DNA from: Daedaleopsis sinensis
Lineage: Eukaryota; Basidiomycota; Agaricomycetes; Polyporales; Polyporaceae
Reading direction: 5' to 3'
Assembly (NCBI GenBank): GCA_033807695.1
Contig: CM066303.1
Span: forward strand, 1,736,001 to 1,800,000
Length of the DNA stretch: 64,000 bases
Shown piece by piece: positions 34,208-45,312 of the stretch (position 1 is its first letter; each line of letters starts with the position of its first letter). The position numbers and the translations under genes were made by a program. Below the pieces are notes generated by a model, which did no database searches, was not told where the DNA came from, and worked only from the letters and a program-made list of their open reading frames with translations.

Positions 34208-34991
34208 ATGTCTAGCACGCCGCCTTTCAGCCCGTCCGAGCTCGAGGTTCCAGAACACGTTCGCGAGGAGTGGGAGCAGTGGAGCTCGGAGCGGGACCGC
34301 CGACGGAGCGAGGTGCGGGCGAGGTTTACGTGGAGACTAGGTAAGCGCGATTAAACTAGCTGGTTGCACCACTAGCTAACAGTCTACAGTTGCTCTCACT
34401 GGGAACAGGAGAGCGTTCATGCGGTGGACTCCGTCCGAGTACCTCAGAGTCGTGCTCGGCGAGTACGGCTGCAAGGTTGTCGGGTTCTGGCCGCCGGAGG
34501 TCCCGTTCAAGAACCCGAGCAAGCTGATGGGCGGGATCGCACCGCTGCAGACCTTGCTGGACCTGTGGATGTCCGGTGCACTTCGGATCGTCAAGGTCGA
34601 GCCGGGTGACCTCGAACAGGCGGCGAGGGATCCGGAGAGCATGCTCCCGAACGGCGTGTCTCCTGCCGACTCCGCACCCGAGCCCGTGCCACAGGTGCGA
34701 GTGCTGCCGCTCGTGCTCCATCCCTACGACATGCACCCGCTCTCGCATCCGGAATCCGATTCGGGGCTGTATGATATGACAACAACAGCTCAGCCGGCGA
34801 CGAAGAAGCGGAGACAGAGGGGGGATGGGAAGAAACCACGGGCACGGCCGATCTCCCGGCGGCGACCGCGAGCGCACCTGCGCGGTGTGCTCACGAGCGA
34901 GTATGTCTACGAGGCGGCGGGGCAGTCTGTGCTCTCTGACGACTACATCGAGCAATGGCCTTCGGGGGCATTTAGTGTGTTCCAGGTGTAG
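34208..34991 (+). CDS. Unknown 244-aa protein, unit 1 copy
   Basis: Unrecognised, but clearly a maintained gene. Exon 1 34208..34340 and exon 2 34390..34991 flank a 49-nt GT-AG intron (735 nt coding). The N-terminal 45 residues are charged and probably helical (REEWEQWSSERDRRRSEVRA). A compact domain follows, centred on RRAFMRWTPSEYLRVVLGEY then GFWPPEVPFKNPSKLMGGIA and LLDLWMSGALRIVKVEPGDL, a style I associate with short lineage-specific proteins of mushrooms. The C-terminal third is basic (KKRRQRGDGKKPRARPISRR), a likely nuclear localisation signal. All three units keep the same length and splice sites. The ATG sits in CACCCATGTCTAG. No enzyme motif is visible. Confidence 0.7.
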
Positions 34992-35439
34992 CGCGTCGTA
35001 ATATATTTTAAAGCTCTCAGTCGTACATTCTCGAGGAGTAGTAAGAAATGGAGTCCTCGATCCTGTGAGTGCATCGGGAGCAGTCCTGCTCAGAACACGA
35101 GTCCTCTCGACCACACACCCTCCTCTCGAGGACACAGCACCCACTGTTCTCTATCCCCAAAACACCTACCGTTCTCTATGCCTCTGAAAACCCCCTAACT
35201 TACGAATTCTCTCTGTGGCAGGCATAGTCTCCTCGCCTCCCTGCCGCCCGCCTATCCCGCTGGCCCTGTCGGAACGCATCTCGCGACGCCAACTCGCGAC
35301 TCGGACTCGCTTGGCACTCCGTCGGCACACGCAGCTCAGTCTTCACATGAAACGATCGAATCGCTCGCACCATTGGAATCCGAGTGTATTGCTACAAGAG
35401 CTATGTTACATCGAGTAGGTATTGGTCCGGTCCGTCACT
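34992..35439. other. Spacer between 244-aa gene and hsp20, unit 1
   Basis: Convergent 3' ends. An intron-like stretch (GTGAGTGC at 35066 to CTGTGGCAG at 35220) suggests that a plus-strand transcript may continue past the ORF. The same sequence recurs at 46095-46542 and 56223-56675. Confidence 0.4.
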
Positions 35440-36045
35440 TCACTGAATCGCGATCTTCTGCGGCGCCATCTCCGGCGTGGTGCGCGGGAACGTGATGGTC
35501 AGCACACCGTCGACCATCGACGCCTTGATCTCCTCAGGCTGCAAACCAACCAGTCAGCTCCGCGTCACATGCCAGTCGCGCTGAGTACAAGATCGACATA
35601 CCTTGATACCCTGAGGAAGTGGCAGCGACCTCGAGAACTTGCCAAACCGGCGCTCGCGCACGGCGTAGCCCTTCTCGTTGTGCTCGCTCGAGAGCGTCGA
35701 CTCGCCCGAGACGGTCAGGACGTTGTCCTTGACGTCGAGGTGCACGTGCTCCTTGGTGAGCCCGGGGAGCTCGAACGTCGCGGTCACGACGTTCTTCTCG
35801 CGGTCCTCGTGCAGGTCCATCCTGTTGGACGGTGTCAGCGCCTGGCATAGCATAGGGAACGCGGAACGCAGGCGGATCGCTTACCTCGGGCGGAGGGGAC
35901 GCGAGGCGGCGTTCTCATGGGGGTCGCGGTGCGCGACGGCCGAGGACGAACGGGCGCCGGAGGAGCGCGCGTTGAACGCATCGTCAAAGAGGCGGTCGAA
36001 GTCGGCGAGAGAGTAGAACGGCTCAGTGAAGAAGGCGAACGACAT
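35440..36045 (-). CDS. Small heat-shock protein Hsp20, unit 1
   Basis: This is an ATP-independent holdase chaperone of the alpha-crystallin family that binds unfolding proteins under stress; it forms oligomers, probably cytosolic. Three exons (35885..36045, 35602..35821, 35440..35538; introns 63 and 63 nt) give 159 aa. The N-terminal arm begins MSFAFFTEPFYSLADFDRLF, where aromatic residues are typical of the substrate-binding arm. The alpha-crystallin domain runs from VVTATFELPGLTKEHVHLDV through NVLTVSGEST to DGVLTITFPRT, including the A-x-x-x-n-GvL signature (ASMVDGVLTI). The tail ends in KIAIQ, an I-x-I motif that docks neighbouring subunits. Identical to the unit 2 copy wherever compared. 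A heat-shock-element-like motif lies 147 bp upstream. Confidence 0.93.
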
Positions 36046-36150
36046 CGTGAGGGGAGTGGTAGCGGTTGACTTGGTGTGGTAGGCTGTATGTAGTTTGCTC
36101 CGCAGGTAAAGGTAGATTCTGAAGTGTCGTCCGTCACCGCACCTGTAGGC

Positions 36151-36158
36151 CTTTAATA
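36151..36158 (-). promoter_or_regulatory. TATA-like box of hsp20, unit 1
   Basis: TATTAAAG on the minus strand, about 106 bp upstream of the hsp20 ATG; repeated in units 2 and 3. Confidence 0.35.
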
Positions 36159-36191
36159 CAGGTTGGCCAAGTGTTGGAAATGCATAGCGCT

Positions 36192-36209
36192 TTCCCGAAT
36201 TGTCTGAAC
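36192..36209 (-). promoter_or_regulatory. Heat-shock-element-like motif, unit 1
   Basis: The plus strand reads TTCCCGAATTGTCTGAAC, that is TTC-nn-GAA-nn-GTC-nn-AAC: alternating 5-bp HSF units with the first two perfect and the next two each one base off. It is 147 bp upstream of the hsp20 start, the position expected for an HSF1 site. Confidence 0.5.
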
Positions 36210-37008
36210 AAGGATGCTTCGGCGAAGCATGAAGTCATCAGTAGAATGTACCAGAGTGGGCGCTTATACTCGACCATTCTCAATATTTCTGAGAACGTCC
36301 CCTGTCGAAGAGGAGGATTCGGAGGCAGTCCTCAAGCTTCAAGCTTCAGGTTCGACACTGCATGGCCAGCAACGCTATAATCACTCTGAATAGGTGACTG
36401 ACAGAGGAATTTCCCTCAAAGTTCGGACAAACCTACATAGACACGGGCAGTGGCGAATGCTGCAGGTGGTGAATACTGAGTACGAAGTATTGAAGCTGGG
36501 TTGAACACGTTGATTGGGGTTCTTTGTAGCTAGTACCTACTGCGTACACTGTGGTTCGTGGAGATCACATTGGAGTCGTCTTCGGTGGTTCAATTGCCAG
36601 GCGGCAACCATGATGATATTGTAGAGACTGGAACGGTCTGGTAGATCAGCGTAAGTATATCATACACGACGTTGATAATGTGGGAGGAGAGTTGGCTTCA
36701 CAACGCAGCATCGATGTGTGCGGTGAATGTGCAGTAACGGCTTCTGGATGATCCATCAATCAGTCAGCTCGCCGAGTCGTGAAAGTTATTGACTGTGGGG
36801 AGGACGCTCGAATCTCTACCTGGCGCTGGGCATAGATAAGCAGGCCGGGCCTCAAGAGGAGCTCTATGCCTTCATTGAGGGCGAGAGTACGTGTGAAAGC
36901 ACTCAGAGCATGTGAGGAGAAGGTTGGACTCGGAGACAAGGCACGGCGGTGCGTGAGATGTCATTGTGTATTGACGGGCGGTTGATCTAGGAATCCTCGT
37001 GATACGAA
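36210..37008. other. Gene-poor stretch upstream of hsp20, unit 1
   Basis: No confident gene. An open minus-strand stretch at about 36844-36950 (ALNEGIELLLRPGLLIYAQ) looks protein-like and might be an exon of the decayed frame at 37009-37392. The same sequence occurs in units 2 and 3. Confidence 0.35.
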
Positions 37009-37392
37009 TCAGGACGACATGGACTTGCGTTCCGCATAGGTGTAGGAAAGCTTGTACCAGGACTGGGGTAGCGAGAAGTTGACTCGCATGACGTCTCTGC
37101 CTTCTGGACCGTGGTTGCACATGGAAGTAGAGTTGTACTTGGCCGACTGGTGCTGGTCACCGAGTGAGCTGACTCCTGTAGCACGATACGCCGCTGGTTA
37201 CAAGGCCGAGTCACTGCCGTAGTTTGCTAGCTGACCTCCGGTGCACGGCCAGGGGACCGAGAAACCGCGCGCCCAGGAATTCCAGTGTGGCACTTGTGTG
37301 GATGGTGCCATGGCCGGAGCACGGGGATGGGTGATAGGAGCCGGATCATCGAGCTGAGCGCTGAGCTCCCAGCGCGGTGATGGACATGGCAT
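37009..37392 (-). pseudogene. Minus-strand reading frame with one in-frame TAA, unit 1
   Basis: An ATG at 37392 opens 64 codons (MPCPSPRWELSAQ...), then a TAA at 37198-37200. The same frame continues for 62 codons, including MRVNFSLPQSWYKLSYTYAE, to a stop at 37009. No short intron removes the TAA cleanly, although an AG acceptor lies just after it (TAACCAG). I do not recognise the protein. Units 1 and 2 keep the frame; unit 3 has an extra base near 58377 that breaks it. It is probably a decayed gene. Confidence 0.35.
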
Positions 37393-38188
37393 TGTCGTCC
37401 AAAACGGAGGCTGTAGGACGAGTACAGACCGAGTCTATTTCCCGGATATCTTTAGCAACAGCTGACACACGCTACCGCAGCCTGTGAGGCGGCGAGCGTT
37501 GGTGATTCCGCGAGAGCGCGAGGTGCCTGTCACAGTCCTGCCTGGGAGGTTCTAGAGGATGAGAGGAGAATGCAAAGAGTGTAGTGGGCAGATTGACCCG
37601 CGGCCGTCGTGGTGGAAGGGTATTAAGAGTCATGGGCGCCTAGTACAGCCGAGCATAGACGGCAGGAAGGCCCGTTCCATAACAGGCTCGACAACCACAA
37701 GGATCCTCTCTCTTGTTCCTCCTCTCCTCCCACCATGGCCATGGCCAGCATCTTCTTCTTGACGGCTCCGCCATCGTCCTGCATAGAGCCCGAACAAGCT
37801 TCAAGTAGCGGCAGCGATGACGCACAGGTCCTTCGGTGACGTCAGCGGCGTCTCCTTGGCGGGGCGCTCGCTCTCTGGTGTCTGTTCGATCTGCACTCGC
37901 ACTCGCACTCACATGCACTCGTTTGCTCTCCTCATGCTCTGCTCTCGCCCTGCTCTCTCAGCGTCGACCGCGATAGGCTCCTCTCTGGCTCTCCACCTGC
38001 GTCTCTCTCACGCTCTCACGCCCTCGCCCGTCCTCCCTACTACGACAGCATCCCCGGGCCCGACAAGAGTCGTCGCGCGCACCTCGAGCACGCTCGAGCA
38101 CCCGGGCCCGGGGATTGGCTGACGGAGAAGAAGCGGGCCTGCGGCGGGGCTCCTGAGTCGGAGACACGGTCCACAAGGCGGAACATCT

Positions 38189-41100
38189 GTGAGTAATCTA
38201 TAGCTCAGGCTCTCGGCAGTCGGTCGCTCACTGCAACTCGTACCTGACATAGACGTATCTGGGGCACGGCGCCGACGCTGTACGCGTAGACGGCCCGTCT
38301 GCGCCAGCGAGCTCCTAAACACACTAAGCAGTTCTGTGAGTGCCTAGTTCGAAACACACTCATACAAATACACAACTCACCTCGATCTCCGTGTAAAGCA
38401 TCTCACACGCCGTCAACTGTATCAGATATCCAAGACTGTGAGTGTCTGACACACGCGAGGGCGCAGGATCCGGCCACTCACGAGTCTGCTGGCCTGCACC
38501 CGGCGTGGTGGAACAGGTACCGAGCAGGTCCCCCCGAGCCCATGTCTCCTATCCTCCGCTCTTGTCCCCGTTTCTCTCTGAGCACCGTCTAATCGCCCAG
38601 GAGAGGTCGACGACGCGCTCTGCGCACTCTTCTGCCCCGCACGCACGCACTTGCTCCCTGCTGACACCTCTCACACCGTCACCGGGATGTCTCGCGTCCC
38701 CTCTGTACCGACAACCCTCTGCCTCTCCCCCTCCAGCACTCATCTCGTCCGACGCGACCTACGCTGTGCGACAGGCGCTATACGGCGATGTCTGCAAGCT
38801 CTCTATGTGCGCGCTCTCGGGATGCGCGTACGTACGCTACCGTACGCGTCCAGCTCGCTCATATCCTCTGCATAGGCCACAGGGACAGGCACGACCACCC
38901 CGCGCGCGGAAAACGTACGTCCCGGCCCTCTGCCGTCCACGCACACCTCTCCTGCGTGCTGGACGCAATGGACGTGCCGCAGTCGCCTCCGTCCTAGACG
39001 TGCTCAGTAAGGCGTCACACATATGATCATATCAATTAAACCACATACCACTGTCCGATACGGCCCGACGGTACGGCATTTTGATAATAAAAGCCAGGTG
39101 AGCGTCGAGCGACCGCTGTGCATGGAGCACCGGGTCAGCAAGATTTGACGACCCGCATCCGCATCCGCAACAGACGCGATCCGGCCCGCACGCATGGAGT
39201 CGCGTACAGCAGTCAGGTGCGATACGACGTCCCTGCAAAATCTGGTTGAGTGTCAGTGCGCCAGCAACCGCTGGGAGCTAAGCTATCGGTAACTCACGAA
39301 GATCTCGCTAGGTGAGCCGTGAGCTCGGACGCCACCCAGGTCAGTCCGACGCCTCGAGCGTGTTCGGTTCTGAAAGCCTTCGGTAAGACACGAAGCGACA
39401 CCGACGAAATGGGTCACCGTGACCTACCACACCTTACGGCCTGCCGTGCACGCTGCTAACGGTCACCCGTCGCCCATAGCGAAGTCGCCGGTTGGTGAGT
39501 GAGTATACACTGTCGCTACACGAGCTCAGTGATCTACCATGCAGGCTGGGTAGCGTGCGCGGGATCAAACTCGCGATCGCGTCCGGCGGCCCGTGTCCGT
39601 GGACAGCGCAGTCGCTGCCGTCGGGGTGCAGCAGTTCATGTGAGGTGCAGTGCCACGTCCCTGCACAGTACTGTGAGTGTCCCGTTCGATCCAATGAGTG
39701 CATGGCTCACCGCATATGCCACGGTCATGAAGACCGGACGACCCCGCATCCGCAACAGACGCGATCCCCCGTCGTCTTCGCATAATCGGCCCGCACGTAC
39801 GGGGTCGCGTACAGCAGTCAGGCACGATACGACGTTCCTGAAAGTCTCGGTGAGTGTCAGCGAGCGAGCGACCGGTGGGAGGCCACTCACGAACACCCCG
39901 CTAGGTGACACCCCGGACACCGGTCGGCCGGACGACTCGAACGTAATCGTTGCCGGCCTTGGTGAGACACGAAGCGACGCCGGAGAAAGTGCACCACCTG
40001 CCCCTCCTCACGGCCTGCTGTGCGCGCTGGTGACGGTCGCGCGTCCCCCATGGACAGATCACCGGCCGGTGATCAAGTATACACTTCTGCTACACGAGCT
40101 CGGTGAATAAAGCTAATCTGGCACACAAGCTTAGTAGGGACTCACATACCTCTTTCCAGGAGGCGACTCGCGAACGCGTCCACCGGTCCGTGTCCGAGGA
40201 CTGTCGACGGCGTGCTCGCAGCGTCCATGCGACGTGCAGTGCGATGCGCCTGCGCAATCATGTGAGTCCCCGGTTCGATTCAATGAGCGCATGGCTCACC
40301 TCGGTAGACCCGCGTATGCTGTACGCGATCAGCTGTAGTGAACTGGCAGGACTGTGAGTGTCCGATGAACGCAAGTGCAAGACTAGCCACTCACCCGTCC
40401 GACCTGCCAGTACCCGATGAGTCACGCACGTGGAACTAGCTGTCGCGGCTCAGGTCATGCAGGTTGAGTATACGCTGTCGCTATACGAGGTCAGTGATCT
40501 CCCATGCAGGCTGGGTACCGTGTACGTACCTGTGTCAGGGATCAAATTCGCGACCGCGTCCGGCGGCCCGTGTTCGTGGCTAGCCACGTCGGCCGCCCCT
40601 GACGTGCAGCAGTCCAGGTGAGGTGCAGCGCCACGTCCCTATACAGTACTGTGAGTGTCCAGTTCGATCCAGTGACATGAGTGCGTGACTCACGCGATCC
40701 ACCGTCGTCTTCGCATAATCGGCGCGCACGTACGGAGTCGCGCACAGCAGTCAGGCACGATATGACGTCCCGTCCCTACAAAGTCTCGGTGAGTGTCAGC
40801 GACCGACCGACAGCGGGAGCCCAGCTATCGGCCACTCACCAACACCCTGCTAGGTGACACCCCGGACACCGGTCGGCCGGACGACTCGAGCGTGGTCGTG
40901 GCCGGTCACCGTCGGCTCCGAAGGCCTTTGGTGAGGCACGAAGCGACGCCGGACAAAGTGCATCACCTGCCCCTTTTCACGGCCTGCTGTGCACTCTGGT
41001 GACGGTCGCCCATCGACAGCTCGCCGGCCGGTGACTTTTGCTACACAAGCTCGGTGAATGACGCTAATCTGGCACGCTAGCTAAGGACGCACATACCTCT

Positions 41101-41356
41101 GTCCGGGATTCGACTCGCGAGCGCGTCCACCGGTCCGTGTCCGTGGACAGCAACGTCGGCCGTCGACGGCGTGCTGGCAGCGTCCATGCAACGTGCAGTG
41201 CGACGCGCCTGCGCAATCATGTGAGTCCCCGGTTCGATTCAATAAGCGCATGGCTCACCTCGGTAGACCCGCGTAACACGCGGGATCGTCTGCAGAGAAC
41301 CGGCGGGACTGTGAGTGTCTGACGAATGCAGGCACAAAACTGGGTACTCGCCTGCA
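38189..41356 (+). repeat. Array of intron-like modules, unit 1
   Basis: At least nine plus-strand stretches of 46-65 nt begin GTGAGT, carry CTCAC (or CTCGC) near the 3' side and end in AG: for example 38189-38252, 38336-38398, 39850-39904, 40262-40307, 40354-40410, 40789-40853, 41221-41266 and 41311-41356. Between them are exon-like blocks that are themselves repeats of one another, e.g. those containing ACTCGCGATCGCGTCC and CCGTGTCCGTGGACAGC. Corresponding blocks differ in length by non-multiples of three (46 nt at 40308-40353 versus 44 nt at 41267-41310), so they are not constrained as protein. It may be a spliced non-coding RNA or a gene that decayed after exon duplication. Confidence 0.6.
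40262..41220. repeat. Extra ~0.96-kb internal module, only in unit 1
   Basis: GTGAGTCCCCGGTTCGATTC occurs at 40262 and again at 41221. Units 2 and 3 have one such junction only (51346, 61685), so unit 1 carries one additional copy of the block. This accounts for nearly all of the 947-bp length difference between units 1 and 2. Confidence 0.75.
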
Positions 41357-43575
41357 GTCCTGTGGTACGTCACAGCGCGGCAGGTCGCACCGTCGGGGGA
41401 TTGCGACCATTCGAGTCACCGGTCTACGTGCTCGGAATGGCCTCTAATCACAAGTAAGGTACTGACTGCAGATAGCATGAGCATACGTACCTGGTGCAAG
41501 TCCCCGGGCCGGCATTCTAAAGCAAATATCGTGTATTAGATCAGGCACGCAATACAATGCATAAACGACGTACACGCGAGTCCGAGATTGCGATACGTGC
41601 ATGACGTCGTCGCGGACGCGCCCGACACGACGTGCGCAGTCCGCCCGACATTGTCCTCGACGAGGAGGCGGGACACAGACGGGCCGGGAGTATGTGTGTA
41701 GGCCCAGACGAAGTGAGAGACGGGGCGAGGGAGCCCAGAGCGAGAGCGGGAGAGGGGTGAGTGCCGTTTGCAGCTCACGCAGCCCGCTACTTATACGCCC
41801 CCGGCTCGGACAGGATGGCCCGTGCACGCAGCCCCCGCTTGCACCCCCATATCCACCGTGGGCCCCGCGCAGTCTGGGCACGGACGGGCGGACCAACCAG
41901 CGCACGCCACGGCCGGGCGTGCGACGCCAGCTAGCTAGTGCGTTTCGCGAGTCCCCGCACTATTCAGCCTGCGCACGAGATGTACAGGAAGTTCGCGCTT
42001 GGCGGCGTCGGCTCGTACGCGCGCGCTCGGCTCGCGTTGATTGCACTTCGGTAAGTGACGGGCGGAGCGAGGTGCGAAATTGCGAAGGTACGGACGTCCG
42101 GGGCAGCGGGACGGGGTGCGCGGGGCTGCATCAGGGCTGCATCCCCCGTTTTCCACCCTCGCCTTCGAGATCTGGGGTGTTCGTTGTGCGACAGGCGAGC
42201 CGGGGTGCGCTCCTGTCGGGGTTGTGCCCTCGTGCTGGTGCTCTGTCGTACGACGCATTACTGGCGGTCGACGGAGTGCGAGGGGAGAGTGTCCCGCTCC
42301 GGGGTCTGAGCCGCGCGACATGCACTGCGCTGTGCGCGAGGCCCGAGGCTCGACGTACTCATACAGACCCGGGGAGCAGAGACGTCTCCCGAGAAGACGA
42401 GTGAGCGGGGAGATGGAACAGGTGAGCAGGCGGGACCCGATCTCAACTATCGCAGTACGCGCTACCGCGCCGCCTGTACTTGGTACACCGGCTCGCTACA
42501 TACTATCCGTGCGAACCGGTCCGAACTGACTCGCTCTTTTTGCAGATCCATGCGGAATACACACGCACGCACGAGTGCTCGACACGGTGGTATCGTCCTG
42601 TGAATAGCATAGAGAGGGCGGCACCGTGCGCTACTCGCAGAACCCGATCTCTGTCCGGGTGCGTGTCATACCGACTGTACCTGTTGCGGCTCGCCGCCTA
42701 ACGAGCATGCATGAACTGGTCCAACTCGCTCTGCATTCAAACGTCTGCGTGAATACACACGCTCACAAGCGTGCTTGACACGGCGGACGTCATTCTGCGA
42801 GCGGCTGCTATCGCGCGTCGGCCTGTTCATTTGCACACCCGCGCACTCCTTCCTCTCCGAGTCGTCCGTGCACGACGTCTCTGTGTCCCCGGTGCGCCAG
42901 TGCGCGGGTCCGGACGCGTCAATGAGGCAGACTTCGCATCCTGTGTGCCGTGAACTGGTCCGCGGTTTGCATCATGGACTGGGGTTCTCACTGTGCCCAC
43001 CCCGGCACGCTCAGGAGTCCTTCGGGATGTACCATGATCGATCCACAGATGTAGGTATATTAATCGTTCTTTGTTAGACTCGGGCTCACGAACACAGCAC
43101 AGAGCATGGGTGTACATGCTGAGTCGGTCATCTCGGACTCATACCGGGTCGCACACACGACCGACTCGCGAAGGATCCTTAACAGTAATATGCAGCACAA
43201 TGGATTCTGCAACAATAGTATAGAAGATCGACGGCCACACAATGCGCCGAATAACAATACTTGTATTCCGTAGACCGTGTATGTGTACAGTGTAGAGCAG
43301 TCCTCCCTAATGATCATGCTACTAGTACTGGGGCCAGACACAGCTACTTCCGTGCAGTACGATTTGCAGATTTGCATGCACGTCCGACTCGAGGAGGGAC
43401 TCGGACTGGTATTTACCTTGCTGTAGACGGATACCACGAGGATCATCTGTGGGGTGGACCGTGGCAGGTCCTCCGGAGGGTATAATCATGATGCATGCCC
43501 GGGATATGTGCTAGAGACGGCCCAAAAATGATGTTGGGGAGCATGGCAATGATTAGGAACATACTATTGATGCAC
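41357..43575. other. GC-rich end of unit 1, possible small first exon
   Basis: No confident gene. At 41980-42050 an ATG (MYRKFALGGVGSYARARLAL...) runs directly into a GTAAGT donor, with a TTATA motif about 185 bp upstream. A strong acceptor (CTGACTCGCTCTTTTTGCAG) ends at 42545. Unit 3 keeps the same exon (62712-62782), while in unit 2 the ATG is lost. The last 400 bp are AT-richer and lead into the next unit. Confidence 0.35.
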
Positions 43576-44096
43576 AATGGCAGTTCTGATCACAAAGTGC
43601 GGTAGAAAATAGAGGAGAGCGAAGTTGCGGGATACCTGTAGCAGGGCTCAAAAAACTATGGAGTTGTCGGCAAGTGAGAATATTGCAGCAACACTTGTAA
43701 GGTGTATCAAGTAGTAGTAGTGAGCTCAGCGGTGTGTAGAGTGGTAGTGACATGTCAAGGGGGAGCCTCGGGACGACAGGACCAACTGGTCTGAAGCCTC
43801 TTGCTACGTCGACGGTGGTCCGTCACCGTGACATCGTACCACTGGAGTAATTTCTGTGAAGCGGAAGCGACGGGGAGTAGTCCCGCATCATAATACATCA
43901 CGCTAGCCTGATGATCGCGTATACAGCCATCAAACTAACCTCACAGAGACGCCCCGAGTAGCGAGACTGCTACTATTCAAGCATGATGCTCCTCACTGTT
44001 CTCAGCTTTAAGCAATAGCACATATAAAAGGGCACATACATTGTGGAGAGGCATGTCCATATAGGATGAAAGGAGAGGGCCCGGGAAGGATAGCTC

Positions 44097-44953
44097 TCCA
44101 AAGGTTCATGTGGATAATACCGGTGTCGGACTTGGACTCAGACTTGTTGCGGCGATCTCACGCCGTTCGGAACAACTATCCGCAGTTTGCAGTTGTAGAT
44201 GTGGGGACGAGAAGTCCGGGCATTTGCGTTTGAAGCTCATTCAGACACCGATCACACGGAACATGGAGGAGCGCCAGCCATTCGGTACTGAGAACTTTGT
44301 ATGGAATTGACCTTGTCTGCTCTGGAACCTGTTCAGAACTTCCGTATCCTCGTGCATGATCTGCAGGAGAAGCAGAAAGTCAGTCACAAGGATGCCACTG
44401 CTAGCACATGAGTAGTAGTACTTGACTGAAGACCGTGACAATGAGGCTCCGTAAAATGGATCCCAATGTTCCTGGCTCTCGGATTCAGATGTGTACGCAT
44501 AGACTGCCGAAAGTACGCTAACCTCGCATGTCGGTGATGGTGGGAGAGAACAGGAGCGCGCCTGCCCAAATGGGTATGTTCAACAAGATTGAGACGCTCG
44601 ACTGCGGGTGGCTGTCCCTTTCTCTTCTCTCCAACCATCGTCAACCATGACTGAAGAATATCTGGTCGTTTCTAGATCAGCATGTGTGAGCTCACAAAAT
44701 ACTCATGTCCAGAGTGGATTCCGAACTTGATCTGCGAAGGTACGCCCAGCTTATGCTTTACGGTGAAACTATGGCTAACCGAGTTCCCACACTACTAGGT
44801 ATATTGAGTGGATACACGAGATTTGATACGCTCACCGACCTGCTTTTCTGGTCATTGGCGAACACTGCTCCGTGTCTCATGATTATTCGGATGTGCACGG
44901 AGCACGGAATCGGTAATTTGGACACGCACCGATTCATCCATCTCAAGCTGTAG
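44097..44953 (+). pseudogene. Degraded ORF region, unit 2
   Basis: Counterpart of 33009-33875. The frame that reads MYELHKIL in units 1 and 3 has a base deleted near 44692 (CATGTGTGAGCTCACAAAAT), and a stop follows the AIRY segment near 44290. This is evidence of decay in this copy. Confidence 0.4.
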
Positions 44954-45312
44954 CAAGCAGCTCCATGGCCGCCTCCGTAGCCTCACTCCATGGCCATTTA
45001 CTCCCCTCCTCCGACTTGTCTCTTGCTGAGCACCACTAGACATACAGTGTTGAATGCCACACACCCTCTGTACCAAGTGCTGTATCTGTGGCTGCTCATG
45101 TCACGGAAGGTACGCTAAATTGAGCACATTGCCGACACTCCTCCCGGGTCTCTCACACTTATTTCACGCAGAGCGAAGTGACGATTGTCCGCCATCACAG
45201 TGCAAGCGCAGCTCCGACTCTCGGGATCTTAGCTCACTCTCGCAGCTGCCTCATCGTCTCAAGATCCTCCTTTCCCGCACACCGCAGCTGCCGCACACTC
45301 CGAGTCACACAC

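Larger units (their letters stand above)
32486..43575. repeat. Large tandem repeat unit 1 (11.09 kb)
   Basis: First full unit of a head-to-tail array, bounded by the recurrence of AATGGCAGTTCTGAT at 32486, 43576 and 53719. It contains the degraded ORF region, the 244-aa gene, hsp20, the decayed minus-strand frame and the intron-module array. It is longer than unit 2 mostly because of one extra internal ~0.96-kb module (40262-41220). From about 34.4 to 38.33 kb it runs at a constant offset of 11,103 from unit 2, with no difference in the stretches compared beyond about 34.8 kb. Confidence 0.9.

Noticed and set aside
34356..35144. 262-codon minus-strand frame antisense to the 244-aa gene, also in the other units
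   Set aside because: It overlaps the supported gene in antisense, is rich in Arg and Pro as expected of a shadow frame in GC-rich DNA, and starts downstream of no promoter.
35422..35850. 142-codon plus-strand frame across hsp20
   Set aside because: Antisense shadow of the hsp20 exons, repeated only because the unit is repeated.
40262..40300. tRNA-like B box (GGTTCGATTC) repeated in the intron-like modules, suggesting tRNA genes or SINEs
   Set aside because: No A box at the right distance, no cloverleaf pairing, no A-rich tail or poly-T terminator; the motif lies inside a splice-like frame.
38189..41356. CRISPR-like array of short repeats and spacers
   Set aside because: Repeat lengths vary, the spacers are themselves repeated, and the genome is eukaryotic.
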